Part shown: positions 9,168 to 17,770 of the stretch, piece by piece | Layout: each line of letters opens with the position of its first letter | Numbering within the stretch: position 1 is the stretch's first letter | DNA from: Flavisericum labens | Lineage (GTDB): Bacteria; Bacteroidota; Bacteroidia; Flavobacteriales; Flavobacteriaceae | DNA length: 64,000 bases | Assembly (NCBI RefSeq): GCF_045446075.1 | Contig: NZ_JBJJBQ010000004.1 | Span: 62,001-126,000 of the forward strand | Reading direction: 5' to 3' | Position numbers and translations under genes: made by a program | The notes under the pieces: generated by a model | Told to the model about the DNA's origin: nothing | Database searches by the model: none | Seen by the model: the letters and a program-made list of their open reading frames with translations, nothing else

Positions 9168-10575
9168 GTTCTCGTAAATTTTTCTCTCCGAATAATTCGT
9201 AAAGTTTATCGATATCTTTTATAGCATTTTTAGGTAAACCCTCACCTTCCTTCCCAAAGACATATAAATTTTCATAGGGTTCAATCTTACAGGTAGATTC
9301 GTCAACTTTTCCTTGTTTATTTTTAACTCTTTCTAAATCTAAATTTAGATGTTCAGCCATGAACCCATACATGGCCATCCGTTTTGAAAGGCCGTAATCA
9401 TGACCTTCATTTTTAAAATGAGCATTTTGAACGGCATCCTTTTCACCGTAAAAACCATAAATTCTTTTAACAAAGGGATACTCTAAATCAGGTACGTTTT
9501 TCGTCCAGTCTTTTCCATCTGAAATAATAAGCTGAGGCTTTGGAGCCGCCATGGCCGTCACTTCTACATTGTTGGTGCCATTGCCACAAAGGTGGATTCC
9601 ACGACCACTTTCGCAAGGACAGCCACCAGAATGATTGGCAGATACCATAACCACCGGGACCGAAACGGTAACCCTATCATCTAAAGCCGATAAAAACATG
9701 GTTTGCGAACCACCACCAGAGCCTCCTGTTACACCAATGCGAGTGGTGTCGGCATATTTTAGCGTTGTCGCATAATCCAGCAAACGCATACCGCTCAAGA
9801 CCTGTATGGTGGATGCGATACTGTTACGATGCGCCCACGCCGGAAATTGCAATCGCGATTCTCCCCAGGCAAATAAATCGTAATTAAATACAATAGCACC
9901 CATTTTTGCCAACATGGCACAACGGATTTGTTCACTTTCACGGTATCTTCCGTTTCCGAAATGACCGTTTGGTGTAATCACAATCGCGGCATTTTCTTTT
10001 AATGGGTAAGGCTTGTAAATAGAGCCCGTAGTGTAAACTCCTGGAAGGATTTCCAATCCAATATTTTCAACACTGTAGCCATCATATATTCTTTCATTGG
10101 TTAAAATCGGTTTAGAATTAGGTGTTTGCGGTGCTTTATCCAAGCCAAAAGCCGATACCATACACGTTTTTAAATCAGTTTTTCTAGCTTCCCATTCCTC
10201 TTTGTTATGGTATAAATGCGATAAGTAGGATAAACGTTGTTCGGCCACATCTTCTGAAACTCGGTGCGCCTGGAACTTTCTTACTTCATATAAACCTTCT
10301 CCTTTTTTAAAGGCTACCAAATTGAAAGGCGCCAAAACATTTACTAAGGACACATCGAGATTATTTTGTTGAATACGCCAATCGCCATATTCCAGAACCT
10401 TTTCATCGAGTAAATGGTCGTTGTCTTCAATCTGAACATTGAAAATTGTCTCCATTTTTTTGATGGTTTCCGTTACCGGAACTTGAAAATTGGTATCTGA
10501 AGTTTGCGCCGCTATTTGTGCAAATGAGAAGATGAGCAATAACAGGTATGTAATATGTTTATTTCTTATTTGCAT
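9151..10575 (-). CDS. Secreted alpha/beta-hydrolase esterase with N-terminal STN-like domain
   Basis: A 474-residue product. I prefer the ATG at 10575: it gives a clean signal peptide (MQIRNKHITYLLLLIFS..AQ) and an 11 bp gap to the upstream GH78, whereas the ATG at 10599 overlaps that gene and puts residues in front of the signal. Residues about 28-98 follow the pattern of the STN (secretin/TonB short N-terminal) domain: a helix with ETIKKMETIFNVQI, then LDVSLVNVLAPFNLVAF and a final beta strand. The remainder is an alpha/beta hydrolase related to acetylxylan esterase/CE families, with the nucleophile Ser in GVTGGSGGGSQ (about residue 286) and the catalytic His in EGHDYG (about 390). It probably removes acetyl or other ester groups from pectic oligosaccharides. 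An STN-like domain on an esterase is unexpected. Confidence 0.8.
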   Translation of the reverse strand: MQIRNKHITYLLLLIFSFAQIAAQTSDTNFQVPVTETIKKMETIFNVQIEDNDHLLDEKVLEYGDWRIQQNNLDVSLVNVLAPFNLVAFKKGEGLYEVRKFQAHRVSEDVAEQRLSYLSHLYHNKEEWEARKTDLKTCMVSAFGLDKAPQTPNSKPILTNERIYDGYSVENIGLEILPGVYTTGSIYKPYPLKENAAIVITPNGHFGNGRYRESEQIRCAMLAKMGAIVFNYDLFAWGESRLQFPAWAHRNSIASTIQVLSGMRLLDYATTLKYADTTRIGVTGGSGGGSQTMFLSALDDRVTVSVPVVMVSANHSGGCPCESGRGIHLCGNGTNNVEVTAMAAPKPQLIISDGKDWTKNVPDLEYPFVKRIYGFYGEKDAVQNAHFKNEGHDYGLSKRMAMYGFMAEHLNLDLERVKNKQGKVDESTCKIEPYENLYVFGKEGEGLPKNAIKDIDKLYELFGEKNLREHDEKE

Positions 10576-10586
10576 AGCGCTATTTT

Positions 10587-13370
10587 TTATATTGAACATT
10601 CTATGGTGTAAACTCCTGAACCTAGTTTTAAAGATGTTTTTCCTGCTTCTGAATAAACTTCATCAAAAGATGCACCATTTACTGTAACGCTTTCCGATTT
10701 TGTGGTTGGAAGGACAATCGTGCTCGTTGTGTTAGCAGGAATTTCTATGTTTAAAATAAATTTGTCCGCTTTCTTCTCCCAATCAGATACAATTTTTCCG
10801 TACACCGAATTGTAACTAGCTTTTACAAACGACAAATCGCCAACAACTTCTGGCTCGATGAAAAAATGTTTGAAACCCGGATTTTCGGTATCGGGTACTA
10901 TTCCAGCCAAACTTCTATAAAACCATTCTTCAATTTGCCCCATCATAAAATGGTTCCATGAATTTCCTTTTCGAGGATCCCATTGTTCTGTTAAGGTGGT
11001 CAATCCAAATTTAATTTGAAAGCCATACCCAGGCGTATCGTAATGGTTGTTCATTTTGTACATGACTTCGTTTTCACCGTTTCTCGCCAATGTTTGAAAC
11101 AAATAACGATTCCCCACATCACCAGTGGTCAAACGGTACCCTTTGTTCTCAATATCGCCTAATAGATTTCCCATAACGGCGTCTCTATACTGAGGCACTA
11201 CAATTTCCATGAAAACAGCAACAGCATTACTAAATTGGCTATTGGTGCCATATTGCTTGGTTTCTTCATTAAAAAATTCATCATTAAATGACTTTTTTAT
11301 GTTTAAAACCAGTTCGTTGTACTTCGAAGTGTCGTCAGTTTTATTTAAATGTTTTGCTGCTTTTGCAAACAATTTAGCAGCAAAATAATAATGGCTGGTT
11401 GCTGAAAGTGCAATCGGACTGTTTTTGGAATACCCCGCAGCGTGCTCGCCATAATCGTACCAATCACCTAAACCATAAGATACAATATAATTATCGGATT
11501 TTGAAGTGAGGTAATCCACATAGTCTTTCATGACATCATAGTAGGCTTCAATCAAGGAATCGTCACCATAATACTCATAATACATCCACGGCAGGATAAC
11601 ACCTGAAACACCCCATTCTGGTGAATCGGTAAAATCGCCACCAAAAATTACGTATTCTGGTGCGATGGTTGGAATCATGCCGTTTTCCCGCTGCGCATCT
11701 TTAATGTTTTCCATGATGCTCGGTATAAACGTTTCCATATTATAATTGAACATCAAACCTGGGCCATTTAAATGCGCTTCTTCCAGCCAACCCAACTTTT
11801 CACGATGTGGACAATCTGTCAATACTGCTTGAAAATTACTTTTTATGGCGTTATTGATTAATTCGTGTGCTTTGTTAAAAATCTCATTAGAACTTTCAAA
11901 TGAACCAGCTTCACCCGCCGAATTGTAGATAAAATTTGAAGTCACTTCTAAAAGCGTAGGTAACTTCGTGTTTTTTTCTTCTTTGTAATTGATGCTATCC
12001 ACCTGAATGTATTGATAACCGTAATAGCTGAATTTTGGTTGCCATTCTTCAACGCCATCGCCTTTTAAAGTGTATTCAAAATAATAGGGTTTTCCTGAAC
12101 GCCCTTGACGGATGGTGCCATCATCTTTTAAACCTTCTGCCGTCCAAAGCTTAATTTTTTGCCCTTTTTCACCTTTTACTTTTATGGTGGGGAACCCTGA
12201 CAAATTTTGTCCCATATTGAACACATAGGTGTTTTCGGTTGGTTGGTTCACTTCCTGAACTTCGTATTGTTTTTGAATCGTTACGGGCGGTGCAGATTGC
12301 GGTTTTAAAGTTCCCTTTGGTCCTTCTTGCATTACCACCGGTTTCCAGTTGGATGCATCAAAAGCAGGCGAATCCCATCCTATTTGTTCTAAATTGGCAT
12401 TATAATCTTCGCCACCAAACATGCTATTAAAGGTTATCGGGCTGTTATGGTATTTCCAACTTTCATCAGAATCAATTAAGGTTTCGGAGCCATCCTCGTA
12501 TGTTATTTTCAGCTTAAAAAATAAGGTAGGAGGTCCAAAACTCACAAAAAATTTAGCATAGCGTTTTTCGAGCATGTTGTAAAAACCATTCCCCAACATG
12601 ACACCAATAACGTTGTTTCCGTTTTGTAAATCCTTTTCAGTTAGTTCGTAAATGTTGTAATTAACCGATTTATCGTAGTCGGTCCAAAGCGGAGCGAATT
12701 CACTATTGCCTATTTTATTTCCGTTTATGGTCAACGCGTAATGTCCTAATCCCGAAATATAAACTACTGCCTCTTTAATCGATTTCTCGATTAAAAATGG
12801 CTTTCGAAGCAAAATACTTTGGCGAGATAGCGGGTGCGAAGTATCGACAATTTCATGTCTTCTGGACTTTTTAAACGAAGCGGTATGGTAATGACGTCCT
12901 TCTGGCAGATTACTTTCAGCCTTTGTAATGGCTCCAATCCAAGTAGGACTTAAATTTTCGGTTTTAGCCTTCACTCTAAAAAAAGCCGTTTCACTCCAAT
13001 TGGATTCTACATTATCTTGATTCCAAATTTTAACCTTCCAAAAATATTTTGTTTCATTTTTCAGTATTGCACCTTCATAATTTACTAAATGACTTTTATT
13101 GGATTCCGTTTTACCGCTATCCCAAATATCAGCTTCATTATTCTTCAATTTTTCTTCGGAAGAAGCCACCAAAACCTGATATGCTTTTTGCGAAACATCG
13201 AAACCATCCGATTGAATCTGCCAACTTAAACGCGGTGTTTCATTAACGGCTAATGGATTTATAGCCATTTCACAAGTTAAGTTAGAAACGGAAACGGAAT
13301 TGGCGTTATCGGCAGATTTACATGACGAAAACACCAAAACAAAAATGAATATACTTTTAAGGATTTTCAA
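10587..13370 (-). CDS. GH78 alpha-L-rhamnosidase, lipoprotein
   Basis: A 927-residue lipoprotein (signal ending FVLVFSSC, Cys at about residue 17). The N-terminal Ig-like domain carries NPLAVNETPRLSWQI, then come beta-sandwich domains and an (alpha/alpha)6 barrel with the GH78 signature DCPHREKLGWLEEAHL (about 517-533), which holds the general acid, and TLTEQWDPRKGNSWNH (about 790-806), the second acidic site. This is the usual bacterial rhamnosidase arrangement and length. It would remove terminal alpha-L-rhamnose at the outer membrane or in the periplasm. The start codon lies 1 bp after the stop of the upstream propeller gene, and the next gene begins 11 bp downstream, so the gene sits inside a tight operon. 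It is only a distant relative of the other GH78 at 2281-5028, so it is not a recent duplicate. Confidence 0.93.
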   Translation of the reverse strand: MKILKSIFIFVLVFSSCKSADNANSVSVSNLTCEMAINPLAVNETPRLSWQIQSDGFDVSQKAYQVLVASSEEKLKNNEADIWDSGKTESNKSHLVNYEGAILKNETKYFWKVKIWNQDNVESNWSETAFFRVKAKTENLSPTWIGAITKAESNLPEGRHYHTASFKKSRRHEIVDTSHPLSRQSILLRKPFLIEKSIKEAVVYISGLGHYALTINGNKIGNSEFAPLWTDYDKSVNYNIYELTEKDLQNGNNVIGVMLGNGFYNMLEKRYAKFFVSFGPPTLFFKLKITYEDGSETLIDSDESWKYHNSPITFNSMFGGEDYNANLEQIGWDSPAFDASNWKPVVMQEGPKGTLKPQSAPPVTIQKQYEVQEVNQPTENTYVFNMGQNLSGFPTIKVKGEKGQKIKLWTAEGLKDDGTIRQGRSGKPYYFEYTLKGDGVEEWQPKFSYYGYQYIQVDSINYKEEKNTKLPTLLEVTSNFIYNSAGEAGSFESSNEIFNKAHELINNAIKSNFQAVLTDCPHREKLGWLEEAHLNGPGLMFNYNMETFIPSIMENIKDAQRENGMIPTIAPEYVIFGGDFTDSPEWGVSGVILPWMYYEYYGDDSLIEAYYDVMKDYVDYLTSKSDNYIVSYGLGDWYDYGEHAAGYSKNSPIALSATSHYYFAAKLFAKAAKHLNKTDDTSKYNELVLNIKKSFNDEFFNEETKQYGTNSQFSNAVAVFMEIVVPQYRDAVMGNLLGDIENKGYRLTTGDVGNRYLFQTLARNGENEVMYKMNNHYDTPGYGFQIKFGLTTLTEQWDPRKGNSWNHFMMGQIEEWFYRSLAGIVPDTENPGFKHFFIEPEVVGDLSFVKASYNSVYGKIVSDWEKKADKFILNIEIPANTTSTIVLPTTKSESVTVNGASFDEVYSEAGKTSLKLGSGVYTIECSI

Positions 13371-13371
13371 T

Positions 13372-15222
13372 TTATAGCTTTTTTGTAATCAATGATTTTA
13401 TATTAAACACCGCCTCAGGAATAGACGCTCCAGTAAAAGGTACGTCGTCATAATTAGGCGTATCAACTGGTGTATCTATGTTCGGATAAAAACGTTGTTC
13501 TCCTGTACGGAACATCACACGAGAAATACCATCGGTTGGCATAAAAAATATCCCTCTAACTTCTTTTTCATTATTGATATTTATATCGTATAATCTTGTG
13601 CTCGAATCAACCGTTAATTTGATGGTGTATTCTTTTCCAGCTTCATAAGGCATAATATTTCTTAAACGGTAACCCATTTTTTGTTTTAAATTTCCTTCCT
13701 CATCAAATATCAATCTTACCGAAGGCAATCCTTGTTTGTTTTGCAATTCTATCTGAAGCATACCGTGGTCGTTTTGCTCAGGTTTAACCGTAAACGTCAC
13801 CTCCATTTTTTCCGCAAATGGCGTTACACGTTCTACACGTGGATAATCAAAAGGGTCTTGATCTCGAAGGGTTAACCATTTAGTACCACCTTTCTTCTCA
13901 ATATTAGCAGTTGCCCATTGCAAATCGTAAGTATTCCAAAGTTTTAATTCTTCGCCGTCAAGCAAATTATTGAATACGTCATTTACATCATCTTCAACGG
14001 TACTTGTAACTGGAACAGGAACCGAAGCTACCCAAATATCTTCTTTGTTAACACTATAAGTTAACCACATATTACCGTCTGATGGTGTGCCATTGCCTGG
14101 TGTAATTCCTCGAATATATTGTGGTCCGTGCGATTTATAAGCGCCACCATAACGTATTCTAGATAGTTCGCCATGAACAAGCAATAAATCACTATAATTC
14201 AAACCATCATCACTGGTTGAAACTGCCAATGGCCAACGGAACTCCGAAGGGTTATAAACGGTGGCATAACGTCCGTCTGAAGTTTTTTGTCCCCATATTT
14301 TGGCATTACTATTTACAAAGCCTGGTGCTCTTAGAGCATCGTACTCCCAAGTTTTTCCTCCATCATTACTCATTGATGTTAACGCGTGTTTCCATAAACC
14401 TACCGTTCTACCATCTGGAATTTGGTAATAACTAAAAGCTTTATATTGCTTTTTTAACGGAATTAACGGGTCGTCTCTATCGGCCTCCTCAACCCATTGT
14501 TGCATTTGCAATGGTTGTGACATCAGTTCTTCACAAGCTTTTTTAAAGCCTCTATCTCTACTACTTTTATAAAATGGGTAATTGGTATTCGATTCATTCC
14601 AACCCTTATTATATCGAATGAAATAAATCGGCCCCAAACTACCATCTTTATAAATTTCACGGATAACACGACCAATGCCTTTTCCGTCGTTGGGGCTATC
14701 TTTTTCGTGCATCGAAATACCATAAAATGCTAAAGTAAAAAAGCGGTTATCAGACGATGTAAAAAAGCCCATACGTTGGTGCATAGTGGCTTTTAAGTTT
14801 TTTGCAACGCCTTCTACACCTTCCTTTTGGTAACCATCGGGAATACTATAAATAGGAAATGTTACCTGCGGAAAACTCCAATTCTCACCATCTATTGAGG
14901 TCAACATGAAAGTTTGACTCGGCGGAATATGCTCTCCAACAGGGTCGCTCAAATAATTAACAAAAAATGTATTATTCCAGTAAGCGATGTTTGGCGCGTG
15001 GTTATATGTCCAGCCAAAACCATCAGATGTATTGGGGTGCTCTCGACTTGCTCTCATAATCTGTGTAGCATGAACTCCAACTGCCGGACTTAACATGCCG
15101 TGATGGTAATCAATATTTGATAACGTATTACCAACATATTTAACGGTGTCTTGTTGGGCGCTTAACACAGATGAAATACAAAGCGTAGCTGATAATATTA
15201 ATGATTTGAAAACTAGTCTCAT
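13372..15222 (-). CDS. Secreted BNR/Asp-box beta-propeller protein with C-terminal lectin-like domain
   Basis: A 616-residue protein with a signal peptide ending ISSVLSAQ. Residues about 30-420 look like a sialidase-fold propeller, with Asp-box-like turns SIDGENWS, SNDGGKTWEY and SDDGLNYSD, and conserved blocks WTYNHAPNIAYW and YKSHGPQYIRGI. Residues about 440-600 are a beta-rich segment (LTLRDQDPFDYPRVERV, KEYTIKLTVDSSTRLYDI) that resembles a LamG/concanavalin-like or GH43 C-terminal sandwich. I do not recognise a characterised homologue. The fold and the location, between GH43-like and GH78 genes, point to a glycoside hydrolase or lyase on a pectic side chain. It is probably co-transcribed: 17 bp from the upstream gene and 1 bp from the downstream one. 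No truncation is apparent. Confidence 0.75.
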   Translation of the reverse strand: MRLVFKSLILSATLCISSVLSAQQDTVKYVGNTLSNIDYHHGMLSPAVGVHATQIMRASREHPNTSDGFGWTYNHAPNIAYWNNTFFVNYLSDPVGEHIPPSQTFMLTSIDGENWSFPQVTFPIYSIPDGYQKEGVEGVAKNLKATMHQRMGFFTSSDNRFFTLAFYGISMHEKDSPNDGKGIGRVIREIYKDGSLGPIYFIRYNKGWNESNTNYPFYKSSRDRGFKKACEELMSQPLQMQQWVEEADRDDPLIPLKKQYKAFSYYQIPDGRTVGLWKHALTSMSNDGGKTWEYDALRAPGFVNSNAKIWGQKTSDGRYATVYNPSEFRWPLAVSTSDDGLNYSDLLLVHGELSRIRYGGAYKSHGPQYIRGITPGNGTPSDGNMWLTYSVNKEDIWVASVPVPVTSTVEDDVNDVFNNLLDGEELKLWNTYDLQWATANIEKKGGTKWLTLRDQDPFDYPRVERVTPFAEKMEVTFTVKPEQNDHGMLQIELQNKQGLPSVRLIFDEEGNLKQKMGYRLRNIMPYEAGKEYTIKLTVDSSTRLYDININNEKEVRGIFFMPTDGISRVMFRTGEQRFYPNIDTPVDTPNYDDVPFTGASIPEAVFNIKSLITKKL

Positions 15223-15239
15223 ATTTTTTGAATTTTACT

Positions 15240-16166
15240 TTACTTTTCTTTACTTTTTTCTATTAAAGTGTTCAAAACATCCTTAGGAATGGTTGTAATT
15301 GTGCCGTGTTTATGCCCTTCGGGAAGTGAAATTTCAGATGAAACGTCTTCAAAATTTTTAAAGTCTGAAGTACGAACCGCTTTATAATTTTTCTCTCCGT
15401 AATTGTCGTAATAAATCAAATATTTTCCATCTTGATGGACTACAGTGGGACCTTCAGAAAGGAAACCCGTATAGGGTTCTGAAATATTTTCAAAAGGGCC
15501 TAAAGGCGATTTTCCGAAGGCTACCTTTAAATTTCTGTTTGGTCTTGTATTGTCTTTAATTATCAAGGCATAATCGTCTTTGTCGCGTTTTACAATCACG
15601 CAATCAATCACACTAAAACCGGGTTCTAAAAACAATTTAGTGTCTGAAAAGGTTTTAAAATATTTTGTAGTAGTGTAATACATACGATGGTTATTTTTCT
15701 CCTCTTCTTCACCTTTTTCATAACGAAACGGAATGGTTGATGCCCAAATAATAATGTATCGGTCTTCATCTTCATCATAAAAAATTTCAGGAGCCCACAC
15801 ATTCACAACATCGGGTTCGTGTGCCATTACAGGAATAAATTGTTGTTCGCTCCAGTTTATCAAATCTTTAGAACTGGCATAGCCAAATCCGTTGCCACCA
15901 CGCCAATCGGTCGTCCAAACCATATGGTACGTGTCATCTTTTCCACGAACAATCGACGGGTCGCGCATAATTTTACTTGCTCCAGCTTCAGGTTTTAAAT
16001 ATGGGCCTTTTAAATCTTTCCAGTGGTAACCGTCCTGGCTATATGCTAAATACAAACCTTCGGTTGCTGGTTCTCTAAACGACGTAAAAAGATACGCCTC
16101 CTTTTTTGAAGCACAGTTAAACAGACTTAACAAAAACGCAATGGCTAATATTTTTTTTATTTCCAT
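15240..16166 (-). CDS. GH43-like five-bladed propeller glycosidase, lipoprotein
   Basis: A 308-residue lipoprotein (signal ending FLLSLFNC, Cys18). A single five-bladed beta-propeller follows, with GH43-type motifs: LAYSQDGYHW, KIMRDPSIV (Asp69, candidate base), NVWAPEIFYD (Glu127, candidate acid) and VIDCVIV (Asp188, candidate pKa modulator). GH43 enzymes are mostly alpha-L-arabinofuranosidases and beta-D-xylosidases or galactosidases; the subfamily cannot be fixed by eye. The protein is close to the minimal length for the fold and has no extra binding module. It lies between GH28 (14 bp upstream) and the BNR propeller (17 bp downstream). The acidic residues here are assigned by motif position only, so the activity is tentative. 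Confidence 0.82.
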   Translation of the reverse strand: MEIKKILAIAFLLSLFNCASKKEAYLFTSFREPATEGLYLAYSQDGYHWKDLKGPYLKPEAGASKIMRDPSIVRGKDDTYHMVWTTDWRGGNGFGYASSKDLINWSEQQFIPVMAHEPDVVNVWAPEIFYDEDEDRYIIIWASTIPFRYEKGEEEEKNNHRMYYTTTKYFKTFSDTKLFLEPGFSVIDCVIVKRDKDDYALIIKDNTRPNRNLKVAFGKSPLGPFENISEPYTGFLSEGPTVVHQDGKYLIYYDNYGEKNYKAVRTSDFKNFEDVSSEISLPEGHKHGTITTIPKDVLNTLIEKSKEK

Positions 16167-16180
16167 AAAAATTGATTTTG

Positions 16181-17758
16181 TTACTCTTCCGTGACTTGGC
16201 TTTCTATTGAACTTGTTGTTTTTGAATGAAATACCACATTCTTGAATACGTTATTCTTAAGAAAAATATCTTCTGTTCTATCGCCTTCCACATGTAAAAA
16301 TGTATTGGTTGGCACCATAGGGAAACAGTTACTTGTCAATGCCGTTTTAACATTTTTAAAATTAACAACAGGCTTATTATCAATTGGTTTTGATGTTCCT
16401 ACGTTATCTAAAATGATTTGCTCGGTATCTTCAACCTCAAAAGCTGAACCTAAGGTCGTATTGATTTTTACATCGTGAAACTCAATGTTTTTTGCAGTAT
16501 GGATGGAAAACCCTTCTTTGGCATCAATATCAACATCTGAAAACGTGATGTTGTGAATGGGCATTTCAGGGATACCTAGAATTCGACCGGCAGTATTGAC
16601 ATTGGTTGCCGTTACATTACTAATATGAATATTTCTAAAGATTGGTGTTTCTTCCGTAACGGGACCTTCAACAGTGTTTTTGTCGTAAAACAAATTCAGC
16701 ATGAAAGCTTCCTTTTGAATGTTATTCATCACAATATTTGAAACTCTAATATCTTCAACCACACCACCACGACCGCGAGCCGCCTTTAAACGGATACCTC
16801 TATCGGTACCATCGAACACGCAATTGGAAATGGTAATTTTCTTTATACTACCAGACATTTCACTACCAATCACCACACCGCCATGACCACTTAACATCGT
16901 GCAATTGGTAATGGTTACATTTTCCGTTGGTATAGCCCATTTTCTGCCATCAGCATCACGACCTGATTTTATGGTGATACAGTCATCACCCACACTAATA
17001 TGACAATTTGAGATACGAACGTTTTTACAAGATGTTGGGTTTATACCATCGGTATTTGGTGAATACGGATTGAAAATCGTCACATTATCAATGGTAATGT
17101 TGTCGCAAAATGCTGGGTTAATGGTCCAAAATGGTGAATTTTGAATGGTAACGCCCTCAATGGTAATATTTTTACATTGAAATGCTTGAAAAAGCGGAGG
17201 TCTATGAAATAAATAACTTCTGGTACGCTTGTAGTAATCAGCCGTTTTTACATCTTTATTAGCTTCCTGAGTCATTTTTTGATACTTGGTCAACTCTAAT
17301 TTTTCCTTAGCCGATTCGATGCGCCAAATTTCTTTCCACCACCCTTCACCTTGCCCGTCAATGGTTCCTCTTCCAGTAATCGTAATGTTTTCGGCATCAC
17401 GAGCATGCAACAACGGTTTAAATGTTTGAATTACAGTTCCTTCCCATCTAACTTCAGTAAATGGTAAATAATCATCGAAATTGGTTGAGAATTTTAAAAG
17501 AGCTCCAGCTTCGATGTGTAAAACAATGTTGTTTTTTAAGGTTAGTGCTCCTGTTAAATATTCACCCGCAGGAAAATAAATGGTACCTCCACCTTGGCTA
17601 GCCGCTTTATCGATAGCGCCTTGAATAGCTTCTGTACACAATTCACCTTTATTATTTCCGCCATGTTCCAAAACGTTCAACCATCCGTTTGTTGCTGAAC
17701 TTACGGATGTACAAGCTAATGTTAATCCAATAAACAATATAAATATTATCTGTTTCAT
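16181..17758 (-). CDS. GH28 polygalacturonase-type hydrolase, lipoprotein
   Basis: A 525-residue lipoprotein (signal ending FIGLTLAC, Cys16). It is a right-handed parallel beta-helix with all four GH28 motifs: NTDG (235-238), GDD (257-259), GHG (291-293) and an RIK-type site in RGIRLK (320-325). The aspartates of NTD and GDD are the catalytic acids and base; GHG His and the Arg/Lys bind the carboxylate. GH28 enzymes hydrolyse alpha-1,4-galacturonan or rhamnogalacturonan linkages. The size, lipobox and open helix end fit an exo-acting or oligosaccharide-directed enzyme on the cell surface or in the periplasm. It is inside the tight operon (12 and 14 bp gaps). Together with three PL1 genes it is the clearest evidence for a galacturonic-acid-containing substrate. 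Confidence 0.94.
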   Translation of the reverse strand: MKQIIFILFIGLTLACTSVSSATNGWLNVLEHGGNNKGELCTEAIQGAIDKAASQGGGTIYFPAGEYLTGALTLKNNIVLHIEAGALLKFSTNFDDYLPFTEVRWEGTVIQTFKPLLHARDAENITITGRGTIDGQGEGWWKEIWRIESAKEKLELTKYQKMTQEANKDVKTADYYKRTRSYLFHRPPLFQAFQCKNITIEGVTIQNSPFWTINPAFCDNITIDNVTIFNPYSPNTDGINPTSCKNVRISNCHISVGDDCITIKSGRDADGRKWAIPTENVTITNCTMLSGHGGVVIGSEMSGSIKKITISNCVFDGTDRGIRLKAARGRGGVVEDIRVSNIVMNNIQKEAFMLNLFYDKNTVEGPVTEETPIFRNIHISNVTATNVNTAGRILGIPEMPIHNITFSDVDIDAKEGFSIHTAKNIEFHDVKINTTLGSAFEVEDTEQIILDNVGTSKPIDNKPVVNFKNVKTALTSNCFPMVPTNTFLHVEGDRTEDIFLKNNVFKNVVFHSKTTSSIESQVTEE

Positions 17759-17770
17759 GATGCTTAAGAT

